Shown: positions 8,981 through 18,498, numbered from the stretch's first letter. The stretch: 64,000 nt of DNA from JAWSVE01 sp050789445 (GCA_050789445.1 JAILXR010000001.1:1054001-1118000), one strand, 5' to 3'. Numbers and translations: made by a program. Notes: a model not told the origin generated them from the letters alone.

Positions 8981-9163
8981 TTATTCATCGTCGGCAGTTT
9001 CAATAACCTTGCGACCACGATAAAAACCATCGGCAGTCACATTATGACGAAGATGCTTTTCTCCGCTTACTGGGTCAACTGATAATGTTGGGCCCGACAA
9101 TGCATCGTGTGAACGACGCATGCCACGCTTAGAACGTGTCTTCTTACTTTTTTGAACAGCCAT
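8981..9163 (-). CDS. rpmF: 50S ribosomal protein L32
   Basis: 60-residue basic protein MAVQKSKKTRSKRGMRRSHD, the hallmark start of bacterial L32; the second half SGEKHLRHNVTADGFYRGRKV is also typical of proteobacteria. No cysteine zinc ribbon is present, as usual in this group. An AGGAG precedes the ATG. It stands between yceD and plsX, the conserved yceD-rpmF-plsX order. Confidence 0.97.
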   Translation of the reverse strand: MAVQKSKKTRSKRGMRRSHDALSGPTLSVDPVSGEKHLRHNVTADGFYRGRKVIETADDE

Positions 9164-9238
9164 GATGACTCCTGCTAACTAAAATTAAATGCTTGAGGTT
9201 GCTATTTTTATAAAACTTCAACAGCAACCAAATTATCT

Positions 9239-9799
9239 CTATGTCTTTTTCAAATCCTCTTTAAGCCCTTCAAGGACACTAAAAGGATTCACTTTACTTT
9301 TCTTCGGAACTTCACGATCTTCTAGATCATCAACACCGCTAGAATATAGTGCTTTATCAACACATTGCTCTTCGTGATAAGCAACCATAGGCAAAGCTAA
9401 TAATAATTCGTCTTCCAGTACTTCGTACAAATCCGCTGATCCATCTTCACTATCAACGAGCCAAGGCTCTAAACCTTTCGGAAGCTGTTTAATCGCCTCT
9501 TCTGTGCTGACAATACCAATCGCAAGACGTGTATTAATACAAAATGTCATGGGTTGCATACAGCGCTGACATATAACTGACACTTCTCCTTTTATAGTCC
9601 CGGTCAAAACACGGTGACGAGAAGCATCTAAATCAAAACGAAGCTCCGCAACCAGAGGGCTAATACTGGCAACTATGGCTTCTTGAAACCTAATTAAGCG
9701 TTCTAGCTTCAGCTCTCCACCTAAATCAACGCCCTGATGCGCGAATTTTCGAGCATCAACTGATTGGGGTAAAAATTGATTATGAGTGCCTATTGACAT
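9239..9799 (-). CDS. yceD: YceD family protein (DUF177)
   Basis: 186-aa DUF177 protein upstream of rpmF, the universal position of this family. The central CQRCMQPMTF block and the C-terminal VDLEDREVPKKSKVNPFSVLEGLK segment are family hallmarks. In plants and some bacteria DUF177 proteins help 23S rRNA accumulation; in gammaproteobacteria the exact role is not settled. ATG at 9797-9799. Confidence 0.88.
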   Translation of the reverse strand: MSIGTHNQFLPQSVDARKFAHQGVDLGGELKLERLIRFQEAIVASISPLVAELRFDLDASRHRVLTGTIKGEVSVICQRCMQPMTFCINTRLAIGIVSTEEAIKQLPKGLEPWLVDSEDGSADLYEVLEDELLLALPMVAYHEEQCVDKALYSSGVDDLEDREVPKKSKVNPFSVLEGLKEDLKKT

Positions 9800-9985
9800 A
9801 GCGGCGCAATGATAGGGAGATGCCCTTTATCTGTCAAAGGCAATTACTCGAAAACAGCTAGTTTTTCCATAGGTTTGGAGCAATAATCAGCCATTTCGGG
9901 CTATTTGAGGTAATTCGGACTAAAGATAGCTCACTTTTGCTTTTAGGCCGAGTCTAGACCGACTCACAAGGAAACCATCAAAACC

Positions 9986-10522
9986 ATGGATAATTCGCCG
10001 ACAACAATCAGAAAAGGTGTTTTCTCCGATGCTCAACCTGTCTGTAAGATCAGAGTGGAAACATGGCAAAAAGCTTACACGCAATTCATGCCCAAAAGCT
10101 TTCTAGCCCAACTAGACCCTTTGAGCCAACTAAAAACACTCCAACAAAAAATAAGTAATCCCTCAGACGACTTTTCACTCTTCATTGCCGAAAAAGAAAA
10201 TAACGTTATAGGGTTTTGTATTTCAGGAAAGCCCCGCCACCACACAAATCCTGACACTGTAGAACTGCAAGGCCTATATGTACTTCCAAGATATTGGGGA
10301 CTAAAAACTGGGAGGAGCTTAATCGAGAGATGCATAGAGCATTCCATTCAAAAGAAATTCGATTATATTGAATTGTGGTGCATAAAAGGAAATTCACAGG
10401 CTCAGCGCGCTTACGAGAACTGCGGTTTTACTCAAACAGGGGAAGAAAGGAAATCCTCTGCTTCAAACAATTCCTCTTTAACAGAAACCCTATATAGAAT
10501 GACGCTGACAAAAGCTAACTAA
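9986..10522 (+). CDS. GNAT family N-acetyltransferase
   Basis: 178-aa acetyl-CoA-dependent transferase. The GNAT fold is seen from ISGKPRH through VELQGLYVLPRYWGLKTGRSLIERC, where the acetyl-CoA pyrophosphate loop is degenerate (WGLKTG in place of Q/RxxGxG/A), and in AQRAYENCGFTQTGEERK near the end. A good match to RimI-like/YdaF-like small-molecule or protein acetyltransferases, but no substrate can be named. It reads opposite to its neighbours and stands alone between yceD and the HAD gene, where Pseudomonas carries maf and sppA. Confidence 0.85.
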   Translation: MDNSPTTIRKGVFSDAQPVCKIRVETWQKAYTQFMPKSFLAQLDPLSQLKTLQQKISNPSDDFSLFIAEKENNVIGFCISGKPRHHTNPDTVELQGLYVLPRYWGLKTGRSLIERCIEHSIQKKFDYIELWCIKGNSQAQRAYENCGFTQTGEERKSSASNNSSLTETLYRMTLTKAN

Positions 10523-10585
10523 AACTCTATAAGTACAGACTTCCGCATATTGGAAATCCCTTAAAAAACTTCGCAATAGCTTTCG

Positions 10586-11218
10586 TTATTTAAACTCTAA
10601 TATTTGATCAATTTGATCAACACATAAAACAGGCTCAAAAGGGACTAAACGCTCTATTGCATGGGCGCCATAACTCACTGCAATTCTCGGCATATTGATT
10701 TGCTTTGCCATATCCATGTCGTACTCTGTGTCACCGATCATGACGGCATCTTGAGCATCAACTCCAAATTCATCGAGTAACTCTTCCAGCATTAGCGGGT
10801 GAGGTTTTGATTTTGTTTCATCTGCACAACGGCTTCCATGAAAATAATCAACCATATCTAAATCCGTAAACACACGATCAAGGCCCTGCCTACTTTTCCC
10901 TGTTGCAACAGCTATGTGATGTCCTGCATTCAATAAAGAATCCAAAGTACTACGAACACCGGGATAAAAATCTATTTCATTGGCTTTATCGGCGCGAAAA
11001 TATTTTGAATAGATCTCTAACAATTGTTTTAACTCTGACTCCGTTATACCTGGAAAGACCATATCTATCGCTTTAGGCAGACTTAGTCCGATGATGTTCT
11101 TTACCGCGTCATCCGTTGGCTTCTCCATACCCATCTCTTCGGCAGCGAGTTGTGTACAGGTTACTATCTTGCCTAGTGAATTAGAGAGAGTCCCATCCCA
11201 ATCAAATATATACAGCAT
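10586..11218 (-). CDS. HAD family phosphatase (Gph-like)
   Basis: HAD-IA hydrolase of the phosphoglycolate phosphatase/beta-phosphoglucomutase group. Motif I FDWDGTLSNS gives the nucleophile Asp; VATGKSRQGL is motif II, the KPHP lysine is motif III and MIGDTEYDMDMA is motif IV. The ATG at 11216-11218 (MLYIFDWDG) has an AGGCGGTG sequence six bases upstream; a GTG nine bases earlier also lies in frame. Same position between rluC and the yceD region as in Pseudomonas. Substrate unknown. Confidence 0.88.
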   Translation of the reverse strand: MLYIFDWDGTLSNSLGKIVTCTQLAAEEMGMEKPTDDAVKNIIGLSLPKAIDMVFPGITESELKQLLEIYSKYFRADKANEIDFYPGVRSTLDSLLNAGHHIAVATGKSRQGLDRVFTDLDMVDYFHGSRCADETKSKPHPLMLEELLDEFGVDAQDAVMIGDTEYDMDMAKQINMPRIAVSYGAHAIERLVPFEPVLCVDQIDQILEFK

Positions 11219-11271
11219 AAAATTCACCGCCTACGTTTAGTTTCTAAAATACTCAATATTAATAAATACAA

Positions 11272-12279
11272 TTAATAGCTTTTTGATCGGGAATCTTTCG
11301 AAATTTGATGATTTGCACTTTTAAGATGTAACGCCTCAATAGGAAGTGATAAATCAGTTGGTAACGGCGCCTCTATCTCTACACGACGATTATCACTTGG
11401 CAAATCAAACGCGATGCTCGCCGCATGTAAAAATAATCGTTTCACTCCCACAGATCGCAAAGCTTTATTCGAATCCAAATCTCCATATTTATCATCCCCA
11501 ATAATAGGATGCCCTACCGATTGAGTATGCACTCTAATTTGATGCGTGCGACCCGTTATTGGGCTTGCTAAGAGCAATGTTGCTGATTCAAATCGGTCTA
11601 GGACATTAAAGTTTGTAACAGATGGTTTTCCTTCTATGTTTACTTTAACGATACGCTCACCGCTAGACAGCTGATTCTTTAAAAGAGGCGCATCAACTTG
11701 TTTGATATGTCTTGGCCATTTCCCTGCCACTAATGTCATATAACTTTTTTTAACGGTCTTCTCTCTAAACTGATCCTGCACATGCCTTAAAACAGCTCGC
11801 CGCTTGGCAATTACAAGGCATCCTGATGTATCACGGTCTATACGATGAATGAGCTCTAACTTAGGGTTTTCGAATATTTGACGCATGACTTCGATAACAC
11901 CCAGGTTAATACCACTCCCACCATGTACTGCCATACCAGTAGGCTTATTGAGAACGTATAAATCGTCATCTTCATAAAGAAGAGATTGCAGGATGAGTTC
12001 AGTTAGCTGCGCACTCGGCTTTACCTGAGCTTTTTGTTCTGCAACCCGAATAGGAGGGATTCGGACTAGATCGCCAACCTTTAACTTATATTCAACTCGA
12101 ATTCGCCCTTTATTAACGCGAACCTCCCCCTTCCGTATGAGTCTGTATATTCGAGATTTAGGAACACCTTTTAATTGAGTAATTAAAAAGTTGTCAATGC
12201 GTTGGCCAGCTTGATCACTGTCTATTTCTAAAAAACGAACAGAGCTGTGTGCATTACTTTGTGAGGCGGGAGATGACAT
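11272..12279 (-). CDS. rluC: 23S rRNA pseudouridine synthase RluC
   Basis: RluA-family pseudouridine synthase that modifies U955, U2504 and U2580 in E. coli 23S rRNA. An N-terminal S4 RNA-binding domain (QRIDNFLITQLKGVPKSRIYRLIRKGEVRVN) is followed by the catalytic domain with LIHRIDRDTSGCLVIAK, whose second Asp is the catalytic residue, and GRTHQIRVH. ATG at 12277-12279 (MSSPAS) is preferred to a TTG at 12306. Divergent from rne, as is normal. Confidence 0.93.
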   Translation of the reverse strand: MSSPASQSNAHSSVRFLEIDSDQAGQRIDNFLITQLKGVPKSRIYRLIRKGEVRVNKGRIRVEYKLKVGDLVRIPPIRVAEQKAQVKPSAQLTELILQSLLYEDDDLYVLNKPTGMAVHGGSGINLGVIEVMRQIFENPKLELIHRIDRDTSGCLVIAKRRAVLRHVQDQFREKTVKKSYMTLVAGKWPRHIKQVDAPLLKNQLSSGERIVKVNIEGKPSVTNFNVLDRFESATLLLASPITGRTHQIRVHTQSVGHPIIGDDKYGDLDSNKALRSVGVKRLFLHAASIAFDLPSDNRRVEIEAPLPTDLSLPIEALHLKSANHQISKDSRSKSY

Positions 12280-12349
12280 TTGGCAATAATAACAGGGAAT
12301 CCTCAAACCCCACCATAAACCTTACGCCAAAAGCTAAATTTCTTTGCAA

Positions 12350-12378
12350 TTGAAGGACTTAGTCTTTGGTGCTATAGT
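12350..12378 (+). promoter_or_regulatory. Probable sigma70 promoter of rne
   Basis: TTGAAG (12350-12355), a 17-bp spacer and TATAGT (12373-12378). Transcription from about 12385 would give a leader of roughly 945 nt before the rne start codon. Confidence 0.65.
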
Positions 12379-12384
12379 CAACCA

Positions 12385-13329
12385 GTTAGTCTAACTAACG
12401 GTCGAGTGAACATCGAGTACCCCTCCATAGGACGAGATAGGCCGCTGACTAGAACACGATCAATTACAGCTCTTAAATTTGCAGTTGCTTCGTTTGAAAA
12501 CTTACCCAGTTTAATAACGACACTTAGAAAAACTGCACATCAATAAGTCCTGATTGAGAATCCTCTAGTGCCCTATCAAATAACGACCTATCGAGCCAAT
12601 ATTCGCACACGACCTGCTGTAACTAACACTGAGAATATTCTCCATCTAATGACTTAATTTTGATAACAGCCATTGATGAATGAAAAAATCTTATTTTCTC
12701 ATTCATCAAAATGATGGCTCGACTAAACTTAGAGATTGTCGTTTATCAAGCTAACTCTACGATTGAGAAACACTCTAAACAAACAAAACATACAGACTGA
12801 TTTGCAAATACAAATACATACCAAAGTTAAACACTTGGAATCTATCTGCAAATTGGATCACTTAAACAAAGACAAAAAATAAGTAACGCACAATCAAAGA
12901 AATGAATATCTGATTGTCGACGAAAGTAAAATCGAACTTAAGAATTTATATGGCTTTCTCAGCCGCACAACCTAAAATAATTACTAGGTTGCCGTGATCA
13001 AGAAAATCATCAGAACAATGTCTGTTCATGCGAGTTTAATACAAAGCATGCACTCAACATAAAGTGAAGCGAATCTAGTTCTTTAAAAAAATATGAAATT
13101 TAACTGGCCTTATAACAACAAGAATTACCGCTCTTTAAGACCAAGGCGATAATTTTATCAAAGCTTACCGGCTTTGGTATTTGTCTATACCAGAAAATAC
13201 TTTTTTAAATAACTTGGCTCCATACTTTCTTTCTTAGTATTTCGATTAACTCTAATTATTTAGAGTTCTTTCTGTTCAGCTTCCAGACAATATTTCCTTG
13301 AATGTGCCTCTACTTTAATTAGGATACAC
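12385..13329 (+). promoter_or_regulatory. Long structured 5' leader of rne (no gene seen in 12307-13329)
   Basis: No coding region is supported in this 1-kb gap between rluC and rne. Several inverted repeats can fold in the transcript: arms 12673-12683 and 12699-12709 (11 bp, extended inside by four A-T pairs), 13175-13180 with 13187-13192 (tggtat / atacca), and 13248-13255 with 13260-13267 (aactctaa / ttagagtt). In E. coli the 361-nt rne leader carries hairpins that RNase E uses to cut and limit its own mRNA; by analogy this leader may do the same, but it is much longer. Confidence 0.6.
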
Positions 13330-16173
13330 ATGAAAAGAATGTTAATTAATGCAACTCAACCCGAAGAGTTGCGCGTCGCAATGGTCGATGGCCAATGGTT
13401 ATATGATCTAGATATTGAAAACAGAACAAGAGAACAGAAAAAAGCTAACATTTATCTTGGTAAAATCACGCGGGTTGAACCCAGTCTCGAAGCAGCGTTT
13501 GTAGACTACGGCGCTGAAAGACACGGATTCCTTCCTTTAAAAGAAATTTCTCGCGAATACTTCACCAAACAACCCAACGAAGTCGAAGGTCGCATCAAAA
13601 TTAAAGATGTGATCAAAGAAGGCTCCCAAGTTATTGTTCAAGTCGATAAAGAAGAGCGAGGCAATAAAGGTGCCGCTCTGACCACATTTATCAGCCTTGC
13701 TGGTCGATACTTAGTTTTAATGCCAAACAACCCTCGTGCTGGTGGAATCTCTCGACGCATTGAAGGCGACGATCGATCTGAACTGAAAGATGCAATGGCT
13801 AGCATCGATGTACCTAAAGGTATGGGGGCGATTATTCGCACCGCTGGCGTAGGAAGAAGTGCAGAAGAACTCCAGTACGATCTAACCTGGCTAATAAAAC
13901 TTTGGACAGAGATTAAAAAAGAAGCTGATGAGAGCAAAGCTCCACATTTCTTATTTCAAGAAAGCAACGTTATCATTCGCGCTATTCGCGACTACTTTCG
14001 TGAAGATGTCGGCGAAGTTATCGTCGACCAAACTGATGCGCATGCGCTTGCCTCTGCCTTTGTTAGTCAAGTCATGCCAGATTTTAAAAGCCGAATAAAA
14101 ATTTATGAAGATGATGTTCCTCTCTTCAACCGATATCAAATCGAGAGCCAAATTGAAACGGCATTTGAGCGAGAAGTAAAACTTCCTTCAGGTGGTTCAA
14201 TCGTCATTGATGTGACCGAAGCGTTAATTTCCATCGATATCAACTCTTCACGCGCCACGAAAGGCGGAAGCATTGAAGACACTGCCTTACAAACTAACTT
14301 AGAAGCGGCAGATGAAATTGCACGCCAATTGCGTTTACGCGATATGGGCGGTTTGGTAGTTATCGATTTCATTGATATGCAAGCCAACAAGAATCAACGG
14401 TCTGTTGAAAACAGAATGCGTGATGCGTTACAAATGGATCGCGCCCGCGTTCAAGTAGGCAGAATCTCACGCTTTGGCTTGTTAGAAATGTCGCGACAAC
14501 GTCTGCGCCCTTCACTCGGTGAAACAACATCGAAGTTATGCCCAAGATGTAGCGGACAAGGCACAATTCGTTCAACCAAATCATTGGCGCTTTCGATTCT
14601 TAGGTTAGTAGAAGAAGAAGCGCAGAAAGAGCGCAGTGCAGAAATCAGAGCGATAACTCCTGTTCCTGTTGCCACTTATTTGCTGAACGAAAAGCGCAAA
14701 ACAATTTCTAGCATAGAAGTACGAAATGACATTCGTGTTGTGATCGTACCTAAAGAAGAATTGGTCACACCTCACTTTGAAGTGCAACGACTTCGAGATG
14801 ACTCATCTGATACATTAGAAACAAGTTACACTATTTCTTCTACGACTGATGATAATGATGCGACTCAAGCTCTCTCTGCGGCTCCCGCAAAAGCCCTTCC
14901 ACAACCTGCAGTGCAACAAATAACGCCTGACCAACCGGCACCTGCTCGACCAATCAAGAAAGAGCCTAGCCTATTTGCCAAAATCGCCGCTGCCATTAAA
15001 TCTGTTTTTGCGAAAGAAGAAGTTGAAGAGAAAAAACCACAAAGAAGAACAAACAGCAATAACCGAAATAACCGCAACCGAAACAACAACCGTAATCGCA
15101 ATCAATCGCAAAATAGAAATCGCGATGGACGCAATACGCAGAACCGCAATCGCAACACCAATCAAAAAAATGAACGGTCTGCAGACACCAATTCTGAGCG
15201 TAACAGCAATAAAAATCAGGACAGAAACACAAACCGTGATGGCAACAAAAATACAACAAAAGATAACCAAAATAATTCTCGTAACGCCAATCGCTCGGAA
15301 CAAAATCGTGTAAAAAAACCTACGGATAACGGATCCAACGAACAAACAGAACAAGATTCGTCTAGGCCCGCTAAGCGTCCAGCCAATAAAAGAGGAACGC
15401 CTCAGCCCCGTCGCCGAGGACGACGCCAAAACCAAACAGAAACAAATGAAAATACAACAACGGCAGATCAAAATGTTAATCGCCAACAATCCAACCCTAA
15501 TGACTTAGCTGTTACTCAAGAGGTTGATCCTGTTACTGATTCTATGCTGGTTAAACCGACTAGCTCTTCAACTGCGACAACTGCTGTTACCGCTGCAAGT
15601 GCAACCGGATCAGTCAAAATCTCAGCGGCTCAACCAACATCTTCAGCGAATACTACTGGGGAGAAAACTAAAGGGAGTACTTCAACTGGGGAAAACAAAA
15701 AAAGTAGCGAAGATAAACGAAACAACCACAAGAATTCTCGTGATTCTAGCTCGACTAAAACTGTAAATACTTCTCCACCACCAGAAGCTTCACAGAAACC
15801 AGATGCAGCTACTTCTTCAGCTCCTGCACAACCCTCAACTTCCAAAACAGAAGCTACAAGTGTCGCTAAAGAAGCCCAAACTCCTTCGTCAAAACCTAAA
15901 GAGGTGACTACGACTGAAACGGTTTCAAGCCCTAACGAGCCGCAGGCAAGAACAACGCCTTCACGTGCGTCTAACGATCCGAGGAAAAATCCTAAGCCTT
16001 TAGTTAATTTGGATATTCAAACTGAAACCGTGGTCAAAAAACATGCAAGCGCTTTAGATACATCACAAGCTCCGCCTGTCTCACACACACCTAGAGATAT
16101 TACTAGGCCATCAAATGATCCACGTGTAAAAAAAGCAGTAGCAGAGCAAAGCACCAGTGAAAAGTCAGAATAA
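13330..16173 (+). CDS. rne: Ribonuclease E
   Basis: Endoribonuclease and degradosome scaffold, 947 aa. The catalytic half is highly regular: S1 domain about residues 36-120, Mg-binding D303 and D346 at exactly the E. coli positions, and the Zn-link cysteines C404 and C407 (CPRCSGQG). From about residue 500 the protein is disordered: an Asn/Arg-rich block (RNNRNRNNNRNRN and similar) near 580-680, then Ser/Thr/Pro-rich sequence. Two NDPR motifs (882-885 and 929-932) close the protein, like the NDPR short motifs reported in Pseudomonas RNase E for PNPase binding. AGGA precedes the ATG by six bases. Confidence 0.97.
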   Translation: MKRMLINATQPEELRVAMVDGQWLYDLDIENRTREQKKANIYLGKITRVEPSLEAAFVDYGAERHGFLPLKEISREYFTKQPNEVEGRIKIKDVIKEGSQVIVQVDKEERGNKGAALTTFISLAGRYLVLMPNNPRAGGISRRIEGDDRSELKDAMASIDVPKGMGAIIRTAGVGRSAEELQYDLTWLIKLWTEIKKEADESKAPHFLFQESNVIIRAIRDYFREDVGEVIVDQTDAHALASAFVSQVMPDFKSRIKIYEDDVPLFNRYQIESQIETAFEREVKLPSGGSIVIDVTEALISIDINSSRATKGGSIEDTALQTNLEAADEIARQLRLRDMGGLVVIDFIDMQANKNQRSVENRMRDALQMDRARVQVGRISRFGLLEMSRQRLRPSLGETTSKLCPRCSGQGTIRSTKSLALSILRLVEEEAQKERSAEIRAITPVPVATYLLNEKRKTISSIEVRNDIRVVIVPKEELVTPHFEVQRLRDDSSDTLETSYTISSTTDDNDATQALSAAPAKALPQPAVQQITPDQPAPARPIKKEPSLFAKIAAAIKSVFAKEEVEEKKPQRRTNSNNRNNRNRNNNRNRNQSQNRNRDGRNTQNRNRNTNQKNERSADTNSERNSNKNQDRNTNRDGNKNTTKDNQNNSRNANRSEQNRVKKPTDNGSNEQTEQDSSRPAKRPANKRGTPQPRRRGRRQNQTETNENTTTADQNVNRQQSNPNDLAVTQEVDPVTDSMLVKPTSSSTATTAVTAASATGSVKISAAQPTSSANTTGEKTKGSTSTGENKKSSEDKRNNHKNSRDSSSTKTVNTSPPPEASQKPDAATSSAPAQPSTSKTEATSVAKEAQTPSSKPKEVTTTETVSSPNEPQARTTPSRASNDPRKNPKPLVNLDIQTETVVKKHASALDTSQAPPVSHTPRDITRPSNDPRVKKAVAEQSTSEKSE

Positions 16174-16315
16174 CGCTGGCAATTACTTTGATCTTTAATA
16201 CAGAGCTTGTCTCACCATGAACTCTGTATTAATACTTTCAATTAATACGAATACCTTTTAAAAAATACTGGATATTGCAGACTAACCGCCAAATTAAAAA
16301 GTAAGTAACTCGGGC

Positions 16316-16343
16316 TTGCTCGTATTGTTTATCACTGTATAAT
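16316..16343 (+). promoter_or_regulatory. Promoter of tRNA-Ser
   Basis: TTGCTC (16316-16321), a 16-bp spacer and a consensus TATAAT (16338-16343), placed 13 bp before the tRNA. Confidence 0.75.
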
Positions 16344-16356
16344 CTGCGCCTCTTCT

Positions 16357-16444
16357 GGTGGGGTGGCTGAGTGGCCGAAAGCGGCGGTCTTGAAAACCGT
16401 TGAGTGTTAAAGCTCCCAGGGTTCGAATCCCTGCCCCACCGCCA
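16357..16444 (+). tRNA. serT: tRNA-Ser (anticodon UGA)
   Basis: 88-nt class II tRNA. The acceptor arms ggtgggg and ccccacc pair perfectly, followed by G73 and an encoded CCA. The anticodon loop cttgaaa has TGA at 16391-16393 within the stem gcggt/accgt. A long variable arm (tgagtgttaaagctc) and the T-loop gttcgaatc confirm a serine tRNA. It is a single gene with its own promoter and terminator. tRNA-Ser(UGA) is a known target of cmo5U34 modification, whose enzymes are encoded further right. Confidence 0.97.
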
Positions 16445-16452
16445 TATTAATT

Positions 16453-16488
16453 AAAAGCCCATGCGAATTCGCATGGGCTTTTCTTTTG
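16453..16488 (+). terminator. Terminator of tRNA-Ser
   Basis: A perfect 30-nt palindrome (aaaagcccatgcgaa with its complement, 16453-16482) followed by ttcttttg; strong stem, works on both strands. Confidence 0.85.
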
Positions 16489-16751
16489 TCTCCGCATTTA
16501 TTTTAAATCTCTTTTCAATATCTTTTCTCCACTGACAGATGATTTGTTTATTGATAACCATCGCTTTCAAAAACTAGGTATCTAAAACTAAACGATATAA
16601 TAGTTAACGACACTTGAAACAATTCGATAAAACCCCCATCTAAACGCTTAAGATCTGTTTAGTATTTCAATACTTACAAATAACACTTATCAGTGTGTGG
16701 TTTTTAAACGCTCGTTCAAACTTAAAATTACAGCCGGAGATTGCTAATAAC

Positions 16752-16779
16752 TTGATTTTGAATACAACGTTTGTATGAT
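16752..16779 (+). promoter_or_regulatory. Promoter of the YccA gene
   Basis: TTGATT (16752-16757), 16-bp spacer, TATGAT (16774-16779), 45 bp before the start codon. Confidence 0.6.
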
Positions 16780-16823
16780 GCTTGGTAATTAACAGGTATC
16801 TCATTACTTCACTGGAGAACAAT

Positions 16824-17486
16824 ATGCAGGAACTATATACAGAATCGCAAACCGCTGAATCAGGTTCGCTTGAGATCAGTAAAGTGTTGCGGAATACATA
16901 TACATTACTCGCTTTATGCTTTGCATTTAGTGCAGTTACAGCTGGTATAGCTGCAGCGGTTGGAGCCCCCAATATGGGCCTTCTTATGCTAGTCCCATAC
17001 TTCGTTTGTTTATGGATGGTTGAAAAAACAAAAAATAGCGGCATGGGCCTTTTCTGGGTTTTTGCTCTTACTGGCTGGCTAGGATTTTCCATAGGGCCAA
17101 TGCTGAGTTTCGTTGTCGCTAAAGCCGGCTACGAACCCATTCTATTATCTTTAGGTGGCACAGCAGCTATCTTTTTCGGACTATCTGGCTATGTGCTAAC
17201 GACTAGGAAAGATCTTTCCTTTATGGGTGGATTTTTATGCGTTGGTATTTTAGTCGCCTTTATTGCGGGGATCGCCAATGTATTTCTAAATATACAAGGT
17301 ATGGCCTTAGCTGTTAGCTGTATGTTTTTATTATTATCATCGGGTGTAATCGCTTGGTACACCAGCGTAATTGTTCACGGTGGAGAAACAAACTACATCT
17401 CTGCAACAGTGATGCTATTTGTTGCCATCTACAATGTATTCACTAGCCTTTTGCACCTTATCCTAGCATTTACTGGCGACGACTAG
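16824..17486 (+). CDS. yccA: Bax inhibitor-1/YccA family inner-membrane protein
   Basis: Seven-helix BI-1 (TMBIM) membrane protein; in E. coli YccA modulates FtsH protease. The start at 16824 (MQELYTES) follows a GGAGAAC ribosome-binding site at ideal distance; 14 upstream in-frame residues are discarded. Hydrophobic helices run from about residue 20 to the end, and the C-terminal half carries LSSGVIAWYTSVIVHGGETNYISATVMLFVAIYNVFTSLLHLI, with the conserved acidic/charged ends of the family. Located between tRNA-Ser and tusD as in Pseudomonas aeruginosa. Confidence 0.92.
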   Translation: MQELYTESQTAESGSLEISKVLRNTYTLLALCFAFSAVTAGIAAAVGAPNMGLLMLVPYFVCLWMVEKTKNSGMGLFWVFALTGWLGFSIGPMLSFVVAKAGYEPILLSLGGTAAIFFGLSGYVLTTRKDLSFMGGFLCVGILVAFIAGIANVFLNIQGMALAVSCMFLLLSSGVIAWYTSVIVHGGETNYISATVMLFVAIYNVFTSLLHLILAFTGDD

Positions 17487-17536
17487 ACAAAACTTTGATA
17501 TAGCAATACTTTAGCCGAGAGGCATTTAATGTTAAT

Positions 17537-17569
17537 AAAAAGGCTCCGTTGATACGGGGCCTTTTTTGT
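17537..17569 (+). terminator. Terminator after yccA
   Basis: A 10-bp stem (aaggctccgt / acggggcctt, one G-U pair) with a tgat loop, followed by a T run; lies between yccA and tusD. Confidence 0.85.
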
Positions 17570-17640
17570 AGAAGATATTTATATTTTTTACACCTAAAAA
17601 CTCTATTGCAGGCTAGCCAAAATACCGGCCTAATGATCAT

Positions 17641-17994
17641 ATGAAATTTATAATAAATATCTATTGCTCACCCAGCTCATTGCCAGCTGCAAAAAGTGCT
17701 TTTCGTTTTGCAGAAACATTATTAGATGAAGGACATGAAATATATAGAATTTTCTTTTTCAATGAAGGCGTTCTTCACTGTATCAACAGTACTAAACTTT
17801 CGTCACTGACTCAGCAATGGCAAACCCTGATTCAACAACACAACTTGGACGCAGTTATCTGTTCCGCTTCAGCCGAAAAGCGAGGCATTAGTTTAAATGG
17901 GGAAAATATCCCTTTAGATGGATTTATTGTAAGCGGCTTAGGACAGCTCATCGATGGAATAAACCAATCAGACAGACTGATAACTTTTGGGTAA
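17641..17994 (+). CDS. tusD: Sulfurtransferase complex subunit TusD
   Basis: DsrE-family sulfur carrier of the TusBCD relay that feeds MnmA for 2-thiolation of wobble uridine. 117 aa; the active-site cysteine is in DAVICSASAEKRGI (C80), and the end SGLGQLIDGINQSDRLITFG is typical. First gene of the tusDCB run. No strong ribosome-binding site precedes the ATG, so expression may be low. Confidence 0.92.
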   Translation: MKFIINIYCSPSSLPAAKSAFRFAETLLDEGHEIYRIFFFNEGVLHCINSTKLSSLTQQWQTLIQQHNLDAVICSASAEKRGISLNGENIPLDGFIVSGLGQLIDGINQSDRLITFG

Positions 17995-18065
17995 TTATCT
18001 TTCTGCTTGAGAACTAAATTCGCTGCTTTTAAACTATTTCGATTAAAGCACCAAAGGCTATCACA

Positions 18066-18455
18066 TTGAAAAAAATTCTTTTTTATTTCACCCGAACCCC
18101 AGATGAAAATTCTGTTGTGATTGATGCTTTTGATGCAGTCATTACCGCAGCTGTTTTCGATCAAGAGATATCTCTTCTTTTTGAAGAAGACTCATGGAGT
18201 CATTATTTTTTTAGCGGGGATAATAAAGAAGGGCACCAGAAAATCATCAACAAAAAACTTCTGGCGATAGCCGCTATGGATAACATCGACATTTACATTG
18301 CCAGTGATAAAATTTCAAAAATTAATGCAAGAAGTCACACTAATACAAATCATCTTTTACACTTCTTCCAAACTATTTTTAGAAATAGTAGTTCAATCGA
18401 AAAAAAATCAACCCCAGCACTAATTCAAGAATGCGACACAATATTAAGCTTTTAA
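18066..18455 (+). CDS. tusC: Sulfurtransferase complex subunit TusC
   Basis: DsrF-like partner of TusD, 129 aa, starting with TTG at 18066 (AAAGG nine bases upstream). The N-terminal ILFYFTRTPDE strand, DAFDAVITAAVFDQEISLLFEEDSW and DIYIASDKIS fit TusC. As in the family it lacks a catalytic role of its own and forms the heterohexamer core with TusB and TusD. Confidence 0.88.
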   Translation: MKKILFYFTRTPDENSVVIDAFDAVITAAVFDQEISLLFEEDSWSHYFFSGDNKEGHQKIINKKLLAIAAMDNIDIYIASDKISKINARSHTNTNHLLHFFQTIFRNSSSIEKKSTPALIQECDTILSF

Positions 18456-18498
18456 ATCAAACAAAAGATTTATCCAGCACTGACAACGTACAGCACTT

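Noticed and set aside
12673..12709. rne leader hairpin as a transcription terminator
   Set aside because: The right arm is followed by aatgatggctc, not by T residues, so it is more likely an mRNA structure than a terminator.
14865..15489. Long hydrophobic and Cys-rich frames antisense to the rne tail
   Set aside because: They are the mirror of the repetitive Asn/Arg-rich coding sequence of RNase E; the repetitive codons make long shadows.
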